From Litorimonas sp039975855 (GTDB lineage: Bacteria > Pseudomonadota > Alphaproteobacteria > Caulobacterales > Maricaulaceae): a DNA stretch of 64,000 nt. Positions 41,388 through 49,651 of this stretch are shown here, one piece after another. The DNA lies in contig JBDWGH010000004.1 in assembly GCA_039975855.1 (NCBI GenBank), positions 248,001 through 312,000 on the forward strand. The letters are read 5' to 3'. Below the pieces are notes generated by a model. That model made no database searches, was not told where the DNA came from, and saw nothing but the letters and a program-made list of their open reading frames with translations. The translations under genes were made by a program, and so were the position numbers. Every line of letters begins with the position of its first letter. The first letter of the stretch is position 1.

Positions 41388-41861
41388 TTACCTGGCTCTA
41401 TCAGCAAAAAGATCTGCGGGTTGTATGACATCAATCTGGATTATCTTATCATCTTCGAAGGTAAACACCTCAACGATGTCGGACGCCTCACCTTCGGAAT
41501 TCCCATCTAGCCACACCTTGTCATGCATGACGACCCGGCTATCTATCTCGACAAGATGAATAAGTTCATTGCGGGCATCAGGGTTGTTTTCGAAATGCTG
41601 CCGGCGATTTTGTATGACAGCGTCTCGACCGCGTAGGACCACTGCGCCATCATACATTTTGACAAGAACATCGGAATGAAGATCGCGGCCATATTGGTCT
41701 GCGCTCTTAGCATTTACGGCATCCACGATGTTCGCGGCCGCTAACATTTTCGCAGACGACATCGGGTCAAAACTCTTGTGTTCCTTTGAACTCATCGATT
41801 CCGATGAACAGGCTATGAGGAATAAGGCCAATAACATTGTGATTAGGTGAAGGTTTTTCAT
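41388..41861 (-). CDS. NTF2/SnoaL-like lipoprotein
   Basis: 157 residues. A lipoprotein signal (FLIACSSES, Cys18) precedes a domain of about 110 residues with the alpha+beta layout of SnoaL/NTF2-like proteins: an early helix (AKMLAAANIVDAVNAKSADQYG), VLVKMYDGAVVLRGRDAVI, and the later strands (SDIVEVFTFEDDKIIQIDVIQ). Members bind small hydrophobic ligands or act as enzymes. No catalytic residues are obvious here. It is an isolated gene downstream of the peroxidase gene on the same strand. Confidence 0.75.
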   Translation of the reverse strand: MKNLHLITMLLALFLIACSSESMSSKEHKSFDPMSSAKMLAAANIVDAVNAKSADQYGRDLHSDVLVKMYDGAVVLRGRDAVIQNRRQHFENNPDARNELIHLVEIDSRVVMHDKVWLDGNSEGEASDIVEVFTFEDDKIIQIDVIQPADLFADRAR

Positions 41862-42028
41862 GCTGTCAGAATTCCTTACATTTTATCTTGAGGCGTTTTA
41901 TCCCAAATAAAAGGACTCAACCCATGAGGAACAAATCCTCAGAACAGACCTTAGCACAGATCAATTTATTCGTTTATTGTATAATCAAAAGGGTTAGTGG
42001 GTCGTCACTATTTAATTGAGAATTTTCG

Positions 42029-43327
42029 ATGCCCGCCCCAACCCAGACACCGCCGCCAACCCGATTAACCCGCCAACTTGGTGTACCGAGCGCAACCCTC
42101 CTCGGTCTTGGCTCTATCCTCGGGACAGGCATCTTCGTGAGCATTGGACTTGCGGCTGAGCTGACAGGCCCGTCTCTATTGGCGGCCATTGGGCTCGCCG
42201 CCCTATTGGCGACCTGTAACGCCTTATCGAGTGCGCAGCTTGCAGCCGCTCATCCTGTCAGCGGCGGCACTTACGAATATGGCTATCGGTTACTGCACCC
42301 CAATCTCGGATTTCTTGCGGGGTGGATGTTCCTCTGCGCCAAAACAGCCTCAGCCGCCACAGCCGCCATTGGGGCCTCGGCCTATGGTCTTGCTCTCATC
42401 GGCGTGAGTTCTGACAGCATCCGGTCCGGTTTGGCCGGGGCAATCGCTTTGGCGACAATGGCGCTTGTTCTCTCAGGCCTACGCCGGTCCAGCCTCATAA
42501 ACACCATCATTGTTTTGCTGACAATAACAGCGCTTCTGAGCCTTTGTGTATCCGTTTTCATCGCGGCCCCCAGTGAAGCCTCGGATCGTCTTATGCCTGT
42601 TCTGCCGGAGACCGATGGATGGCGCGACTTTTTCACAGCCACAGCTTTAATGTTCGTCGCGTATACGGGGTATGGCCGTATCGCGACACTCGGAGAAGAA
42701 GCCCGCGAGCCCCGCCGCACAATTCCGCTTGCCGTCATTGCCACGCTCGGGCTGAGCGCAATTTTATATATGGTCGTCTCTGCATCAGCTCTCCTCGCCA
42801 TTGGCGCAGATGGGTTAGCGAGTTCGACATCTAATGGCGCGACGCCGCTAGAAGCGGCAGCTCAGGCCGTGGGCGGAACCACGCTCGGACGGATATTGGC
42901 GATAGGTGCCGTCACAGCCATGCTAGGGGTCCTTCTTAATCTCATACTAGGTTTGTCTCGCGTTGTTTTGGCCATGGGACGACGGGGTGATTTGCCAAAC
43001 CTATTTTCCAAACTGTCTTCCGCCGCCGAACCGACAGCCGCAATTTTACTGATTGGCTTTTCTGTCTCACTGCTGGCATTATTCGGGTCGGTGAAAATGG
43101 CTTGGACATTTAGTGCACTCACCGTTCTTATTTATTACGCCATTACAAATCTTGCCGCCCTTCGCCTGCCCAAGGCTGACAAACTTTACCCGGCTTGGAT
43201 CTCATGGATAGGCTTAATGGGATGCCTCAGCCTGACTCTATTTATACCATTGAACATCTGGCTGGCTGGCTTTGTACTGGCAATAATAGGGTTTGCGCTC
43301 AGGATTTTTTTCCAAAAGAAAAAGTGA
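42029..43327 (+). CDS. APC superfamily amino acid permease
   Basis: 432 residues with about twelve transmembrane helices. The first helix carries the APC signature GLGSILGTGIFVSIGLAAEL, an unwound Gly-rich substrate site. Further helices include GWMFLCAKTASAATAAIG and an intracellular loop with RIATLGEEAREPRRTIPLAV, typical of this superfamily. Substrate is probably an amino acid or amine. The gene is not obviously in an operon. Confidence 0.9.
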   Translation: MPAPTQTPPPTRLTRQLGVPSATLLGLGSILGTGIFVSIGLAAELTGPSLLAAIGLAALLATCNALSSAQLAAAHPVSGGTYEYGYRLLHPNLGFLAGWMFLCAKTASAATAAIGASAYGLALIGVSSDSIRSGLAGAIALATMALVLSGLRRSSLINTIIVLLTITALLSLCVSVFIAAPSEASDRLMPVLPETDGWRDFFTATALMFVAYTGYGRIATLGEEAREPRRTIPLAVIATLGLSAILYMVVSASALLAIGADGLASSTSNGATPLEAAAQAVGGTTLGRILAIGAVTAMLGVLLNLILGLSRVVLAMGRRGDLPNLFSKLSSAAEPTAAILLIGFSVSLLALFGSVKMAWTFSALTVLIYYAITNLAALRLPKADKLYPAWISWIGLMGCLSLTLFIPLNIWLAGFVLAIIGFALRIFFQKKK

Positions 43328-43427
43328 ATTTCGGAAACTCTACTATTTTCATCGAGTCGTAAATTTGACTGATTTGCGATTAAGGCAAAGGAAAATTTTT
43401 TCCATAGCAGACATTGGCGAGTATCCT

Positions 43428-43447
43428 ATTTTGGGCAATTTTAGGCC
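43428..43447. repeat. Short repeat flanking the amidohydrolase gene, left copy
   Basis: ATTTTGGGCAATTTTAGGCC resembles ATTTTGGGCGAATTAGGCC at 45196-45214 on the other side of the amidohydrolase gene, in direct orientation with small gaps. Flanking direct repeats can mark a mobile insertion, but two imperfect copies may also be chance. Confidence 0.35.
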
Positions 43448-43453
43448 GATCAA

Positions 43454-45121
43454 CTACCAGGGTTTTGTAGGCGCTGAATACACAATTTCGCCATCTATGA
43501 CGGTTTGAAAAACACTGATGTTGGCAATCTCTTCTTGCGGAATGCTTCGTGGGTCGTTTGACAGAACAACGAAGTCAGCCCGCTTCCCGACTTCAAGTGT
43601 TCCTGAAATCGATTCTTCATTAAACGCATAAGCATTAGTGGAAGTATAAGCCCTTAAGGCTTCTTCTACGGATATTTTCTGCGCTGGTATCCAGCCATTA
43701 GGGTTTGCGTTGTCCAAGGTTTGTCGCGTTACCGCCGCGTAAACGCCTTTAATGGGCGAGAGAGGCGCGACAGGCCAATCAGAGCCGAAGGTCAGAATTC
43801 CGCCTGCATCAAGAATAGACCGAAAGGCGTAGGTAGTTTTCAGACGCTGAGCTCCAATACGGTCTTCGGCCCATCTTCCGTCATCAATAGCGTGATAAGG
43901 CTGCATTGAGGCGATTATGCCTGTCTCAGATAATGCCTCTATCGCGTCCTCCGTCGGATGCTGAAAATGTTCGATACGGTAGCGCCGCTCTTGAATCTCT
44001 GACCCAGCAATATCTTTCATCCCTGCAATAACGGTATCAATTCCTCTGTCGCCCAGTGCATGAATAGAAAGCTCTAAGCTAGCTTGGTCCGCCGCTTTCA
44101 TCCAAGCTGTAAAATCAGCAGGGTCATTCAGCGGCAACCCGGTGCTGTCAGGGGCATCTGTATAAGGTTCATACATCCAGGCCGTACGCGCGCCCAATGA
44201 ACCATCAATAAAACCCTTTACGCCGCCCCATTTAAGAAGGAAGTCACCCGTATCACCCTGCGCGGTTTCTTCTGCCATATCTTGCCAAGCTTCAATTGGC
44301 GTTGAGACCTGTGCACGGATTTTCATCAACCCTCTTTCTCGGGCCATTTGGAAAATATCCAGCATAGTTGTTTCAGTTGGGTAAGCCGTGACCGCATGAA
44401 CCTTTGTGAGTCCAAGACTAACTGCATGCTCTTGTGCCATTGTAAATTGTTCCATCAGTTCATCATCAGATGGTGAAGGGATAACGGACAACACCAGATT
44501 AAGAGCGTTACCTTTGAGTATGCCTGTTGGCTCGCCTCGCTCATCACGCATGATGACGCCGCCTTTGGGATCAATGGTATCTTTTGTAATTCCTGCCGCG
44601 CTAAGGGCTGCGGAATTAGCGAGAGCCATATGTCCATCAAGACGGATAACATAAACCGGCGTATTGGCCGTCTCAGAGTCAATCCAATCTTTATGCGGTA
44701 ACTCGCCGCCCCATTGGGTCTGATCCCAATTCCCATTTAGCACCCAACGGCCTTCCGCTAGGCCGTCAGCATAATCAACAATTCGCTGCTTAAATAACTC
44801 TGGTGTCGTAGCATCGCGCAGCTCCACGCTGGCAAGTGCGGCTCCGCCCTCCATAAAATGGACGTGATTATCCATAAAGCCAGACATGACGAATTGCCCA
44901 TCAAGGTCCATAGTTTCATCGCTGAATATGTGAGCCGGCAAGGTCTGACCTACGAAAACAATTTTGCCATCATCAATGGCCATAGTTCGTGCATCAGGCT
45001 CGTTCTCAACCCCTGTCCAAAATATGCCGTTCTTATAAACCGTATCAACCTCCATTTCTGGAGATGATGTTTTGCATCCGATTAAAAATATTAATGGAAG
45101 AAATATTGAGGTGTAGCGCAT
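43454..45121 (-). CDS. Amidohydrolase family (YtcJ-like, Amidohydro_3) lipoprotein
   Basis: 555 residues. A lipoprotein signal (FLIGCKTS, Cys16) is followed by a metal-dependent hydrolase of the Amidohydro_3 family, with the N-terminal HxH in FMDNHVHFMEGG and a later GSDWPVAPLSPIKGVYAAVT segment holding the catalytic Asp. The long LVGTVENEPDA-like start (NGIFWTGVENEPDARTMAIDDGKIV) matches the composite beta domain of the family. Members remove acyl or other groups from nitrogen substrates. Being a lipoprotein, it acts in the envelope. Short repeats flank the gene. Confidence 0.88.
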   Translation of the reverse strand: MRYTSIFLPLIFLIGCKTSSPEMEVDTVYKNGIFWTGVENEPDARTMAIDDGKIVFVGQTLPAHIFSDETMDLDGQFVMSGFMDNHVHFMEGGAALASVELRDATTPELFKQRIVDYADGLAEGRWVLNGNWDQTQWGGELPHKDWIDSETANTPVYVIRLDGHMALANSAALSAAGITKDTIDPKGGVIMRDERGEPTGILKGNALNLVLSVIPSPSDDELMEQFTMAQEHAVSLGLTKVHAVTAYPTETTMLDIFQMARERGLMKIRAQVSTPIEAWQDMAEETAQGDTGDFLLKWGGVKGFIDGSLGARTAWMYEPYTDAPDSTGLPLNDPADFTAWMKAADQASLELSIHALGDRGIDTVIAGMKDIAGSEIQERRYRIEHFQHPTEDAIEALSETGIIASMQPYHAIDDGRWAEDRIGAQRLKTTYAFRSILDAGGILTFGSDWPVAPLSPIKGVYAAVTRQTLDNANPNGWIPAQKISVEEALRAYTSTNAYAFNEESISGTLEVGKRADFVVLSNDPRSIPQEEIANISVFQTVIDGEIVYSAPTKPW

Positions 45122-45195
45122 AAGCTTAACTTACGGGCTCAATTGAGTTTATCCAAGCGTCAACTATCCCAAACCGGAGATACGCCTAGCGTCTC

Positions 45196-45214
45196 ATTTT
45201 GGGCGAATTAGGCC
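45196..45214. repeat. Short repeat flanking the amidohydrolase gene, right copy
   Basis: ATTTTGGGCGAATTAGGCC, resembling 43428-43447 on the other side of the amidohydrolase gene. Confidence 0.35.
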
Positions 45215-45225
45215 ACTGACCTAAC

Positions 45226-45250
45226 GTCCGCTAAGCGCCCAAAGCGGACA
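45226..45250. repeat. Short GTCCGCT/AGCGGAC palindromic intergenic element, copy 2
   Basis: GTCCGCT (45226-45232) and AGCGGAC (45243-45249). Read on the minus strand it matches copy 1 at 1239-1266, including TGTCCGCTTTG..TAGCGGAC, with a different loop. Confidence 0.6.
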
Positions 45251-45339
45251 TTCCCTCTTCCGTCCCGCATTCAAAACCTCAATTCCCCAACAAAACCGCA
45301 GTCACACAAACTCCATCATCACTTCCCAAACCCATGATA

Positions 45340-45700
45340 GATTGAGGATGTTCTTTCAGACACGGGACAGGCGAGGCCTCGCTTGCTGGTTTGGGGGACG
45401 ATGGGTCTGAGCGTCGGAGTGTGAGAACTCTGGAGGTGCCGGGGCTTTAGGAGTGAGAGCCGATGCGTGAGGCCAGAGATGCCTCAACTCGTAGGACAAA
45501 CGGGCCGCTTCTTCAAAAACCATCGCCGCAGAGTCTGTTTGTCATCTTACAATTGGCAGACGCCGTCTTCGCGTAAAACAACTTTCTTCTACCCTTTGGT
45601 ATTCCATCGGGAAGACAACTCTGCGGGCATGTCCTGCTTAAAAACTAAATTTGGGCTGACCCGCATGTCGAAACCATAGTTTCAACTGGGCAGCAGGATC
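45340..45700. ncRNA. Long intergenic region with possible RNA structure, identity unknown
   Basis: The 689 bases between the amidohydrolase and lipoprotein genes contain no convincing coding gene. This part is GC-richer than typical spacer. It has a perfect palindrome GCGAGGCCTCGC (45371-45382), GAAAC-cata-GTTTC near its end, and several repeated purine-rich blocks (CGGAGTGTGAGAACTCTGG, AGGAGTGAGAGCC). The pattern suggests a folded RNA or leader. It was compared with memory of tmRNA, RNase P RNA, SRP RNA, 6S RNA and cobalamin riboswitches and matched none. Orientation is unknown, so no strand is given. Confidence 0.35.
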
Positions 45701-45810
45701 ATTCGCATGCCAGCCGTTTGATTGATGAAAGTTTAGTTGCGCCCCTGTCACGCCATGTTCAGGGTCGAAAGAATATACGGCTTTAATCTCGTTTTGCGAA
45801 GGGACTCGTC

Positions 45811-46329
45811 ATGAAACGCCACCTCCTCTCTCCGGCTCTCTCTGCCGCTGCCATCCTCCTTTTGGCGGGATGTGCATCATCGCCCAAAGCTTTTGGCCCG
45901 GCCTATAATTCCGATTTCGGCTATACGAATACCCAAATTGAACAAGATCGGTTCCGCGTGAGCTATACCAGCCGCGACGGATTGGAAGCGCGAGATTTTG
46001 CCCTGCTCCGCGCCGCGCAAATCGCCGATAATGAAGGCTATTCCCATTTTCGGATCGTGAACGGCGGAACCTATGATAATGGTCCGCGCAGCGGTATCAG
46101 CACAGGTATCGGGATTGGTTTGGGCGGCGGGCGTTATAACCGCTCTGGCATAAACCTCGGCGTGCGGGATTTAGGCCGCGCTCTAGAGGGGGATAAAGTG
46201 ACTGAGGAAATCGAAGTCATCCTGCTGCCAACTAATGTGCCCAACGATCCGAGTGTGTTTTCCGCGCAGAGCGTGATTAAGAATATCGTGCCGGTCCATA
46301 GCACGGCGAGCACAGCGAAGACGCCGTAA
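45811..46329 (+). CDS. CC0125/CC1285-type lipoprotein
   Basis: 172 residues. A lipoprotein signal (LLLAGCASSP, Cys21) is followed by a domain with FGPAYNSDFGYTNTQIEQDR, FRVSYTSRDGLEARDFALLRAAQ and YSHFRIVNGG, the pattern of the CC0125/CC1285 lipoproteins of Caulobacter and relatives. A glycine-rich stretch SGISTGIGIGLGGGRYNRSG follows. Its role is unknown; it sits on the inner face of the outer membrane or in the periplasm. An AAGGGA ribosome-binding site precedes the start. The last 53 bases overlap the convergent membrane protein gene. Confidence 0.82.
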   Translation: MKRHLLSPALSAAAILLLAGCASSPKAFGPAYNSDFGYTNTQIEQDRFRVSYTSRDGLEARDFALLRAAQIADNEGYSHFRIVNGGTYDNGPRSGISTGIGIGLGGGRYNRSGINLGVRDLGRALEGDKVTEEIEVILLPTNVPNDPSVFSAQSVIKNIVPVHSTASTAKTP

Positions 46330-47269
46330 CCGATTTTGGTACCGCAGGTTTGTCTCGCTGAGCGCTCAGTAGGAAACCAAGCGCGTAGATGACCTGCGTC
46401 ACGGCCGCGATCGCAATCAGCATAGCGGCGATTTCGGCGCTGCCCGCGGCAAGGCCCAGTATCGACACGACGATACTGGCGAAGAGAAGTTCACCGCCGA
46501 CGGGGGATTTCTTGGCCAGGGAAAAAATGATGAGGAAGATAAACCAATCCGCAATTGCTGTTCCGGGGCTCGCGAGGCTCCATTGGGCGATTAAAATACC
46601 GCCAATGACGACAGCGCGCGCCAGATAAATAGCGGCGACCTTCAACGCCGTACGAGATTTCAATTGGGTGAGCTTACGAAATAAGAGGATCGCGCCGCCC
46701 ACAATAGAAAGGCAAAACAGACTCACGAAAATCACGAGGCCCGGCGACGCGGCTGCGAAATTTTGGAGGACATCCAGATTGCCGGACATTACGGCGACCC
46801 CGGCCAGAATAATAATCCAGAGATTGGCCGAGAATCCGCGGATCAAGGTCATATCCTTGAGGATGATCGCAGCGCGTTTGAGGCTCATGCCGTTCTGCTG
46901 GGACAGTTTCTGGATCAGAAACGCATCACCGGAGAAATTCATGACGGCTTTGTTCAAGACCTGCTTACGCAGGAATATCTTATATCCGCCATCAGCTTTT
47001 TCGCCCGAAATTGTTCGGAACGCAAAAATCTCGGACATGACCGGCACGGCCACAAAACCGATCGATAGGAGATAGAATAGCGGAGATGTCGGCAAGGCCG
47101 CCGCAATTTCGTTGAACCCGATCTTCGAGAGCTGAAAAGCGAGATACCCGAAAATCGCCGCGAAGATCGCCCACCGCGTAAAACGGCTCGCGCTCGCAGA
47201 TTTGAACGCGTGCAAAACACGGGTGGTTTTGGGCGTCTTGGCCGGGCTGTGAATATCGTAGACAGCCAT
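46277..47269 (-). CDS. Polytopic membrane protein of unknown function
   Basis: 330 residues with about eight hydrophobic helices. A basic N-terminus leads to helix 1 (WAIFAAIFGYLAFQL). Polar residues sit in the middle (FRTISGEKADGGYKIFLRKQ, VLNKAVMNFSGDAFLIQ). A distant resemblance to the lysylphosphatidylglycerol synthase membrane region (UPF0104) is possible: the segment NKAVMNFSGDAF loosely recalls the NxxxPxxxGE motif, but no closer match can be claimed. The start at 47269 (MAVYDIHSPAK) is chosen over an ATG at 47329. Its 3' end overlaps the lipoprotein gene by 53 bases. Confidence 0.7.
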   Translation of the reverse strand: MAVYDIHSPAKTPKTTRVLHAFKSASASRFTRWAIFAAIFGYLAFQLSKIGFNEIAAALPTSPLFYLLSIGFVAVPVMSEIFAFRTISGEKADGGYKIFLRKQVLNKAVMNFSGDAFLIQKLSQQNGMSLKRAAIILKDMTLIRGFSANLWIIILAGVAVMSGNLDVLQNFAAASPGLVIFVSLFCLSIVGGAILLFRKLTQLKSRTALKVAAIYLARAVVIGGILIAQWSLASPGTAIADWFIFLIIFSLAKKSPVGGELLFASIVVSILGLAAGSAEIAAMLIAIAAVTQVIYALGFLLSAQRDKPAVPKSVTASSLCSPCYGPARYS

Positions 47270-47371
47270 GCTGACGGCCTCTCTCTTGATTGGGGAGCCG
47301 TAGGTAGTGATCACGAGGCCGATGTACAACTCACATCACCTCACATTATTGTGCAGATTGTGACGGAGAGG

Positions 47372-48502
47372 TTAGCTGCCCTCTTTCAGGCGCAACCAAT
47401 CGCGTTTGGGCAAGCCATAAAGCTGATCGAGGAATTCGAGCTGTAAACCTGTGGGACGCGAATGCGGACTATTCCAAAGCATGGCGATGCCAGCTTGTTT
47501 CTCGGGGTCAAACAGGACCAGCGCCCTGTAACCTTCGACGCCGCCGCGATGGCCGACGACTTTGTGGCCGTGATAGTCATAGACGCGCCAGCCTAGGCCG
47601 TAGTGAGAGTTTTTCATGTCGCCGTAATGGCGGTTTAAATATCGCTGCTCCGCCCGGGTTTCCACAATTGGGGTTTGCATCGCAGAGAGACGGTCCACCG
47701 GGATTTGTCCGCTTTCTGGAAATTGTGCGGTCATCCATTTGGCGAGATCTTTTACCGAAGAGTTCACGCCTGCAGCGGCGGGGACACGGTAATAGGTTGG
47801 CTTAACGCGGTTGATCCGTTTCCCAAACCGGCCATGCGGTTTCGCCCAGCTTTTACTACGGGTGAGACCTTCCAGGGTCATGCTGGCACTGTCCATGCCT
47901 AACGGGTCAAAGACGCGGGTTTGGACGACGGTTTTATATGGGAGACCCACTTGTTGCTCAATGATCTCGGCCGACGCGTCATAGGCAACATTTTGGTATG
48001 TGTGGCACGTGCCGGGAGTGCAAAGTGTGTTGAGCTTTGAAAGCGCCGCACGTGTGGGTTTTGCGGCCCTGCCGGACTCGATGCGCGTATCATAGGCATT
48101 CCGAACGATACCCGTTTGGTGAGAGAGCAAATGAACGAGATTGACATCCCCGCTCCGCTCGCCAGGCAAATCAAGGGATGGTGCGAGGGCCTCCGCAGAG
48201 TCGGCAAGATCAAAGCCGCCTTCCTCAACGAGGGACAGTAATGTGTTCGCCGCCACGCCTTTAGACACGCTGGCCCAGCGGAAGACTGTATCGGCTGTAA
48301 CCATTTCGCCGCTGTCGCGCAGCGCTTCGCCATATCCTTTGGCGAAGGTCGTTTTACCGTCCTCGACAACGGCAACGGCCATACCTGTCATTTCCAGCTG
48401 ATTCATCAGAAGGTTCGCGCGGCGATCAATCTCTGCCGTATCAATCTGCGCAGCGGCAGGTGTCGCGCAGAAGAAGGTCAGGATGAAAAGGAGGCGTTTC
48501 AC
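47372..48502 (-). CDS. Secreted serine hydrolase of the beta-lactamase/class C family
   Basis: 376 residues. Serine beta-lactamase-like fold, usually an esterase, D-aminopeptidase or peptidoglycan peptidase and not a true beta-lactamase. The SxxK motif is SVSK, the YxN motif is YQNVAYD, and the KTG-like HxG motif is HRGG. The order and spacing fit the family. The start is set at GTG 48502 because it begins a classic signal peptide (VKRLLFILTFFCATPAAAQ); a TTG at 48538 would add 12 residues. Substrate is unknown; activity in the periplasm is likely. It lies between uppP and the polytopic membrane gene, with a small gap to each. Confidence 0.87.
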   Translation of the reverse strand: MKRLLFILTFFCATPAAAQIDTAEIDRRANLLMNQLEMTGMAVAVVEDGKTTFAKGYGEALRDSGEMVTADTVFRWASVSKGVAANTLLSLVEEGGFDLADSAEALAPSLDLPGERSGDVNLVHLLSHQTGIVRNAYDTRIESGRAAKPTRAALSKLNTLCTPGTCHTYQNVAYDASAEIIEQQVGLPYKTVVQTRVFDPLGMDSASMTLEGLTRSKSWAKPHGRFGKRINRVKPTYYRVPAAAGVNSSVKDLAKWMTAQFPESGQIPVDRLSAMQTPIVETRAEQRYLNRHYGDMKNSHYGLGWRVYDYHGHKVVGHRGGVEGYRALVLFDPEKQAGIAMLWNSPHSRPTGLQLEFLDQLYGLPKRDWLRLKEGS

Positions 48503-48571
48503 GGAGCTTGGTGTAATCCCAGTTAAAAGGTTGAACAATCGCGAAGACCAGACTTCGTCATTACAAATGTA

Positions 48572-49384
48572 TTAGGTTGCAAATATCCAGATTAATAAAC
48601 CAAAACCCAAGATCAGACGGTAAATCATAAAGGGTAGAAATCCGATACGACCAACCCACTTCATGAATAACGCGATACACGCATATGCCGTGACAAAAGA
48701 TAGCCCAGCAACCACGACGCCATTCATCAAAGTAGCGGTCTGCGCAGTTGGCTCTGCTTTCATAAGTTTTAACATGGCATAGAGACCGCCTGCGCCGATG
48801 ATCGGTAAGCTCATGAGCATTGAGAAGCGCGCGGCGGCTTCACGAGACAAGCCCAGCGTACGGCCAGCTGTCATGGTGATACCGCTCCGGGACGTTCCGG
48901 GGATAAGGGCTAAAGACTGTGCCAGACCCAATGTAATCGCGCCGCCCCAGGTGAGATCTTGAACAGGCTTATCCGATCTGGCTTTCACATCTGACCACCA
49001 GAGCAAAACACCGAAGACGATGGTTGTGCACGCGATAATCAACGGAGAGCGTATCAAATCATCCCACCCGCGAGACGCCAGCAGGAAGCCGAGCAGCAGA
49101 GCCGGCGGCGTGGAAATGATTAGATTTAAGGCCAACGCACTATTCGTGTTCAATTTACGGCCTATCAGATCAACACACCCCTTCAGAATGTTTGCTACAT
49201 CTTGGCGGAAATACAGGAGGACGGCAAAAAGAGAGCCAAAATGCGCCATGACATCGATCAACGGACCTTGGTCGGGCCAACCCAGAAGTTTCGACGGTAA
49301 GATTAAGTGAGCGGAACTGCTAATCGGCAGAAACTCTGTTAGCCCTTGAATGAGGGCCAGAATGATAAGGTGAAACCAAGACAT
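48572..49384 (-). CDS. uppP: Undecaprenyl-diphosphatase
   Basis: 270 residues, seven to eight membrane helices. It recycles the undecaprenyl carrier used for peptidoglycan and confers bacitracin resistance. Both family motifs are intact: LTEFLPISSSAHLIL near the N-terminus, and the PGTSRSGITMTAGRTLGLSREAA segment in the middle, which supplies the catalytic Ser/Arg. Length is normal. It starts 33 bases downstream of the serine hydrolase gene's likely start region on the same strand. Confidence 0.95.
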   Translation of the reverse strand: MSWFHLIILALIQGLTEFLPISSSAHLILPSKLLGWPDQGPLIDVMAHFGSLFAVLLYFRQDVANILKGCVDLIGRKLNTNSALALNLIISTPPALLLGFLLASRGWDDLIRSPLIIACTTIVFGVLLWWSDVKARSDKPVQDLTWGGAITLGLAQSLALIPGTSRSGITMTAGRTLGLSREAAARFSMLMSLPIIGAGGLYAMLKLMKAEPTAQTATLMNGVVVAGLSFVTAYACIALFMKWVGRIGFLPFMIYRLILGFGLLIWIFAT

Positions 49385-49502
49385 AAATCGGCCTTATGCA
49401 AACAGGGTTAAGGCTTTGTTTGGACGTTGAAGAGTTCTTTCTGGGACAAACGAACTTATTCAGACATATTTTACTAAGTGTAAAAATTGAGAATTTTCTT
49501 CA

Positions 49503-49520
49503 AACTCCACCGTAGGAGTT
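49503..49520. promoter_or_regulatory. Short palindrome upstream of gltD
   Basis: AACTCC (49503-49508) and GGAGTT (49515-49520) form a perfect 6-bp inverted repeat with a six-base spacer, in the AT-rich region 130 bases before gltD. It is a possible operator or promoter feature; no regulator is recognised. Confidence 0.3.
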
Positions 49521-49651
49521 AAAATATATAATTTTCAGTATGTTATGATTTTTTTATTTTGAATTTCTATATAAAATGGACAAAATGTCGCATCTTGTGT
49601 GTTTTATTTTTACTCTGTATAGGCCGCGCAGAAATCAAGGAAATTGCCACC

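Noticed and set aside
45467..45679. 70-residue open frame in the long intergenic region
   Set aside because: No ribosome-binding site, biased composition and no recognised homology; the region reads better as RNA or spacer.
45340..45700. tmRNA, RNase P RNA, SRP RNA or cobalamin riboswitch in the long intergenic region
   Set aside because: The conserved cores I know for these RNAs were not found on either strand.
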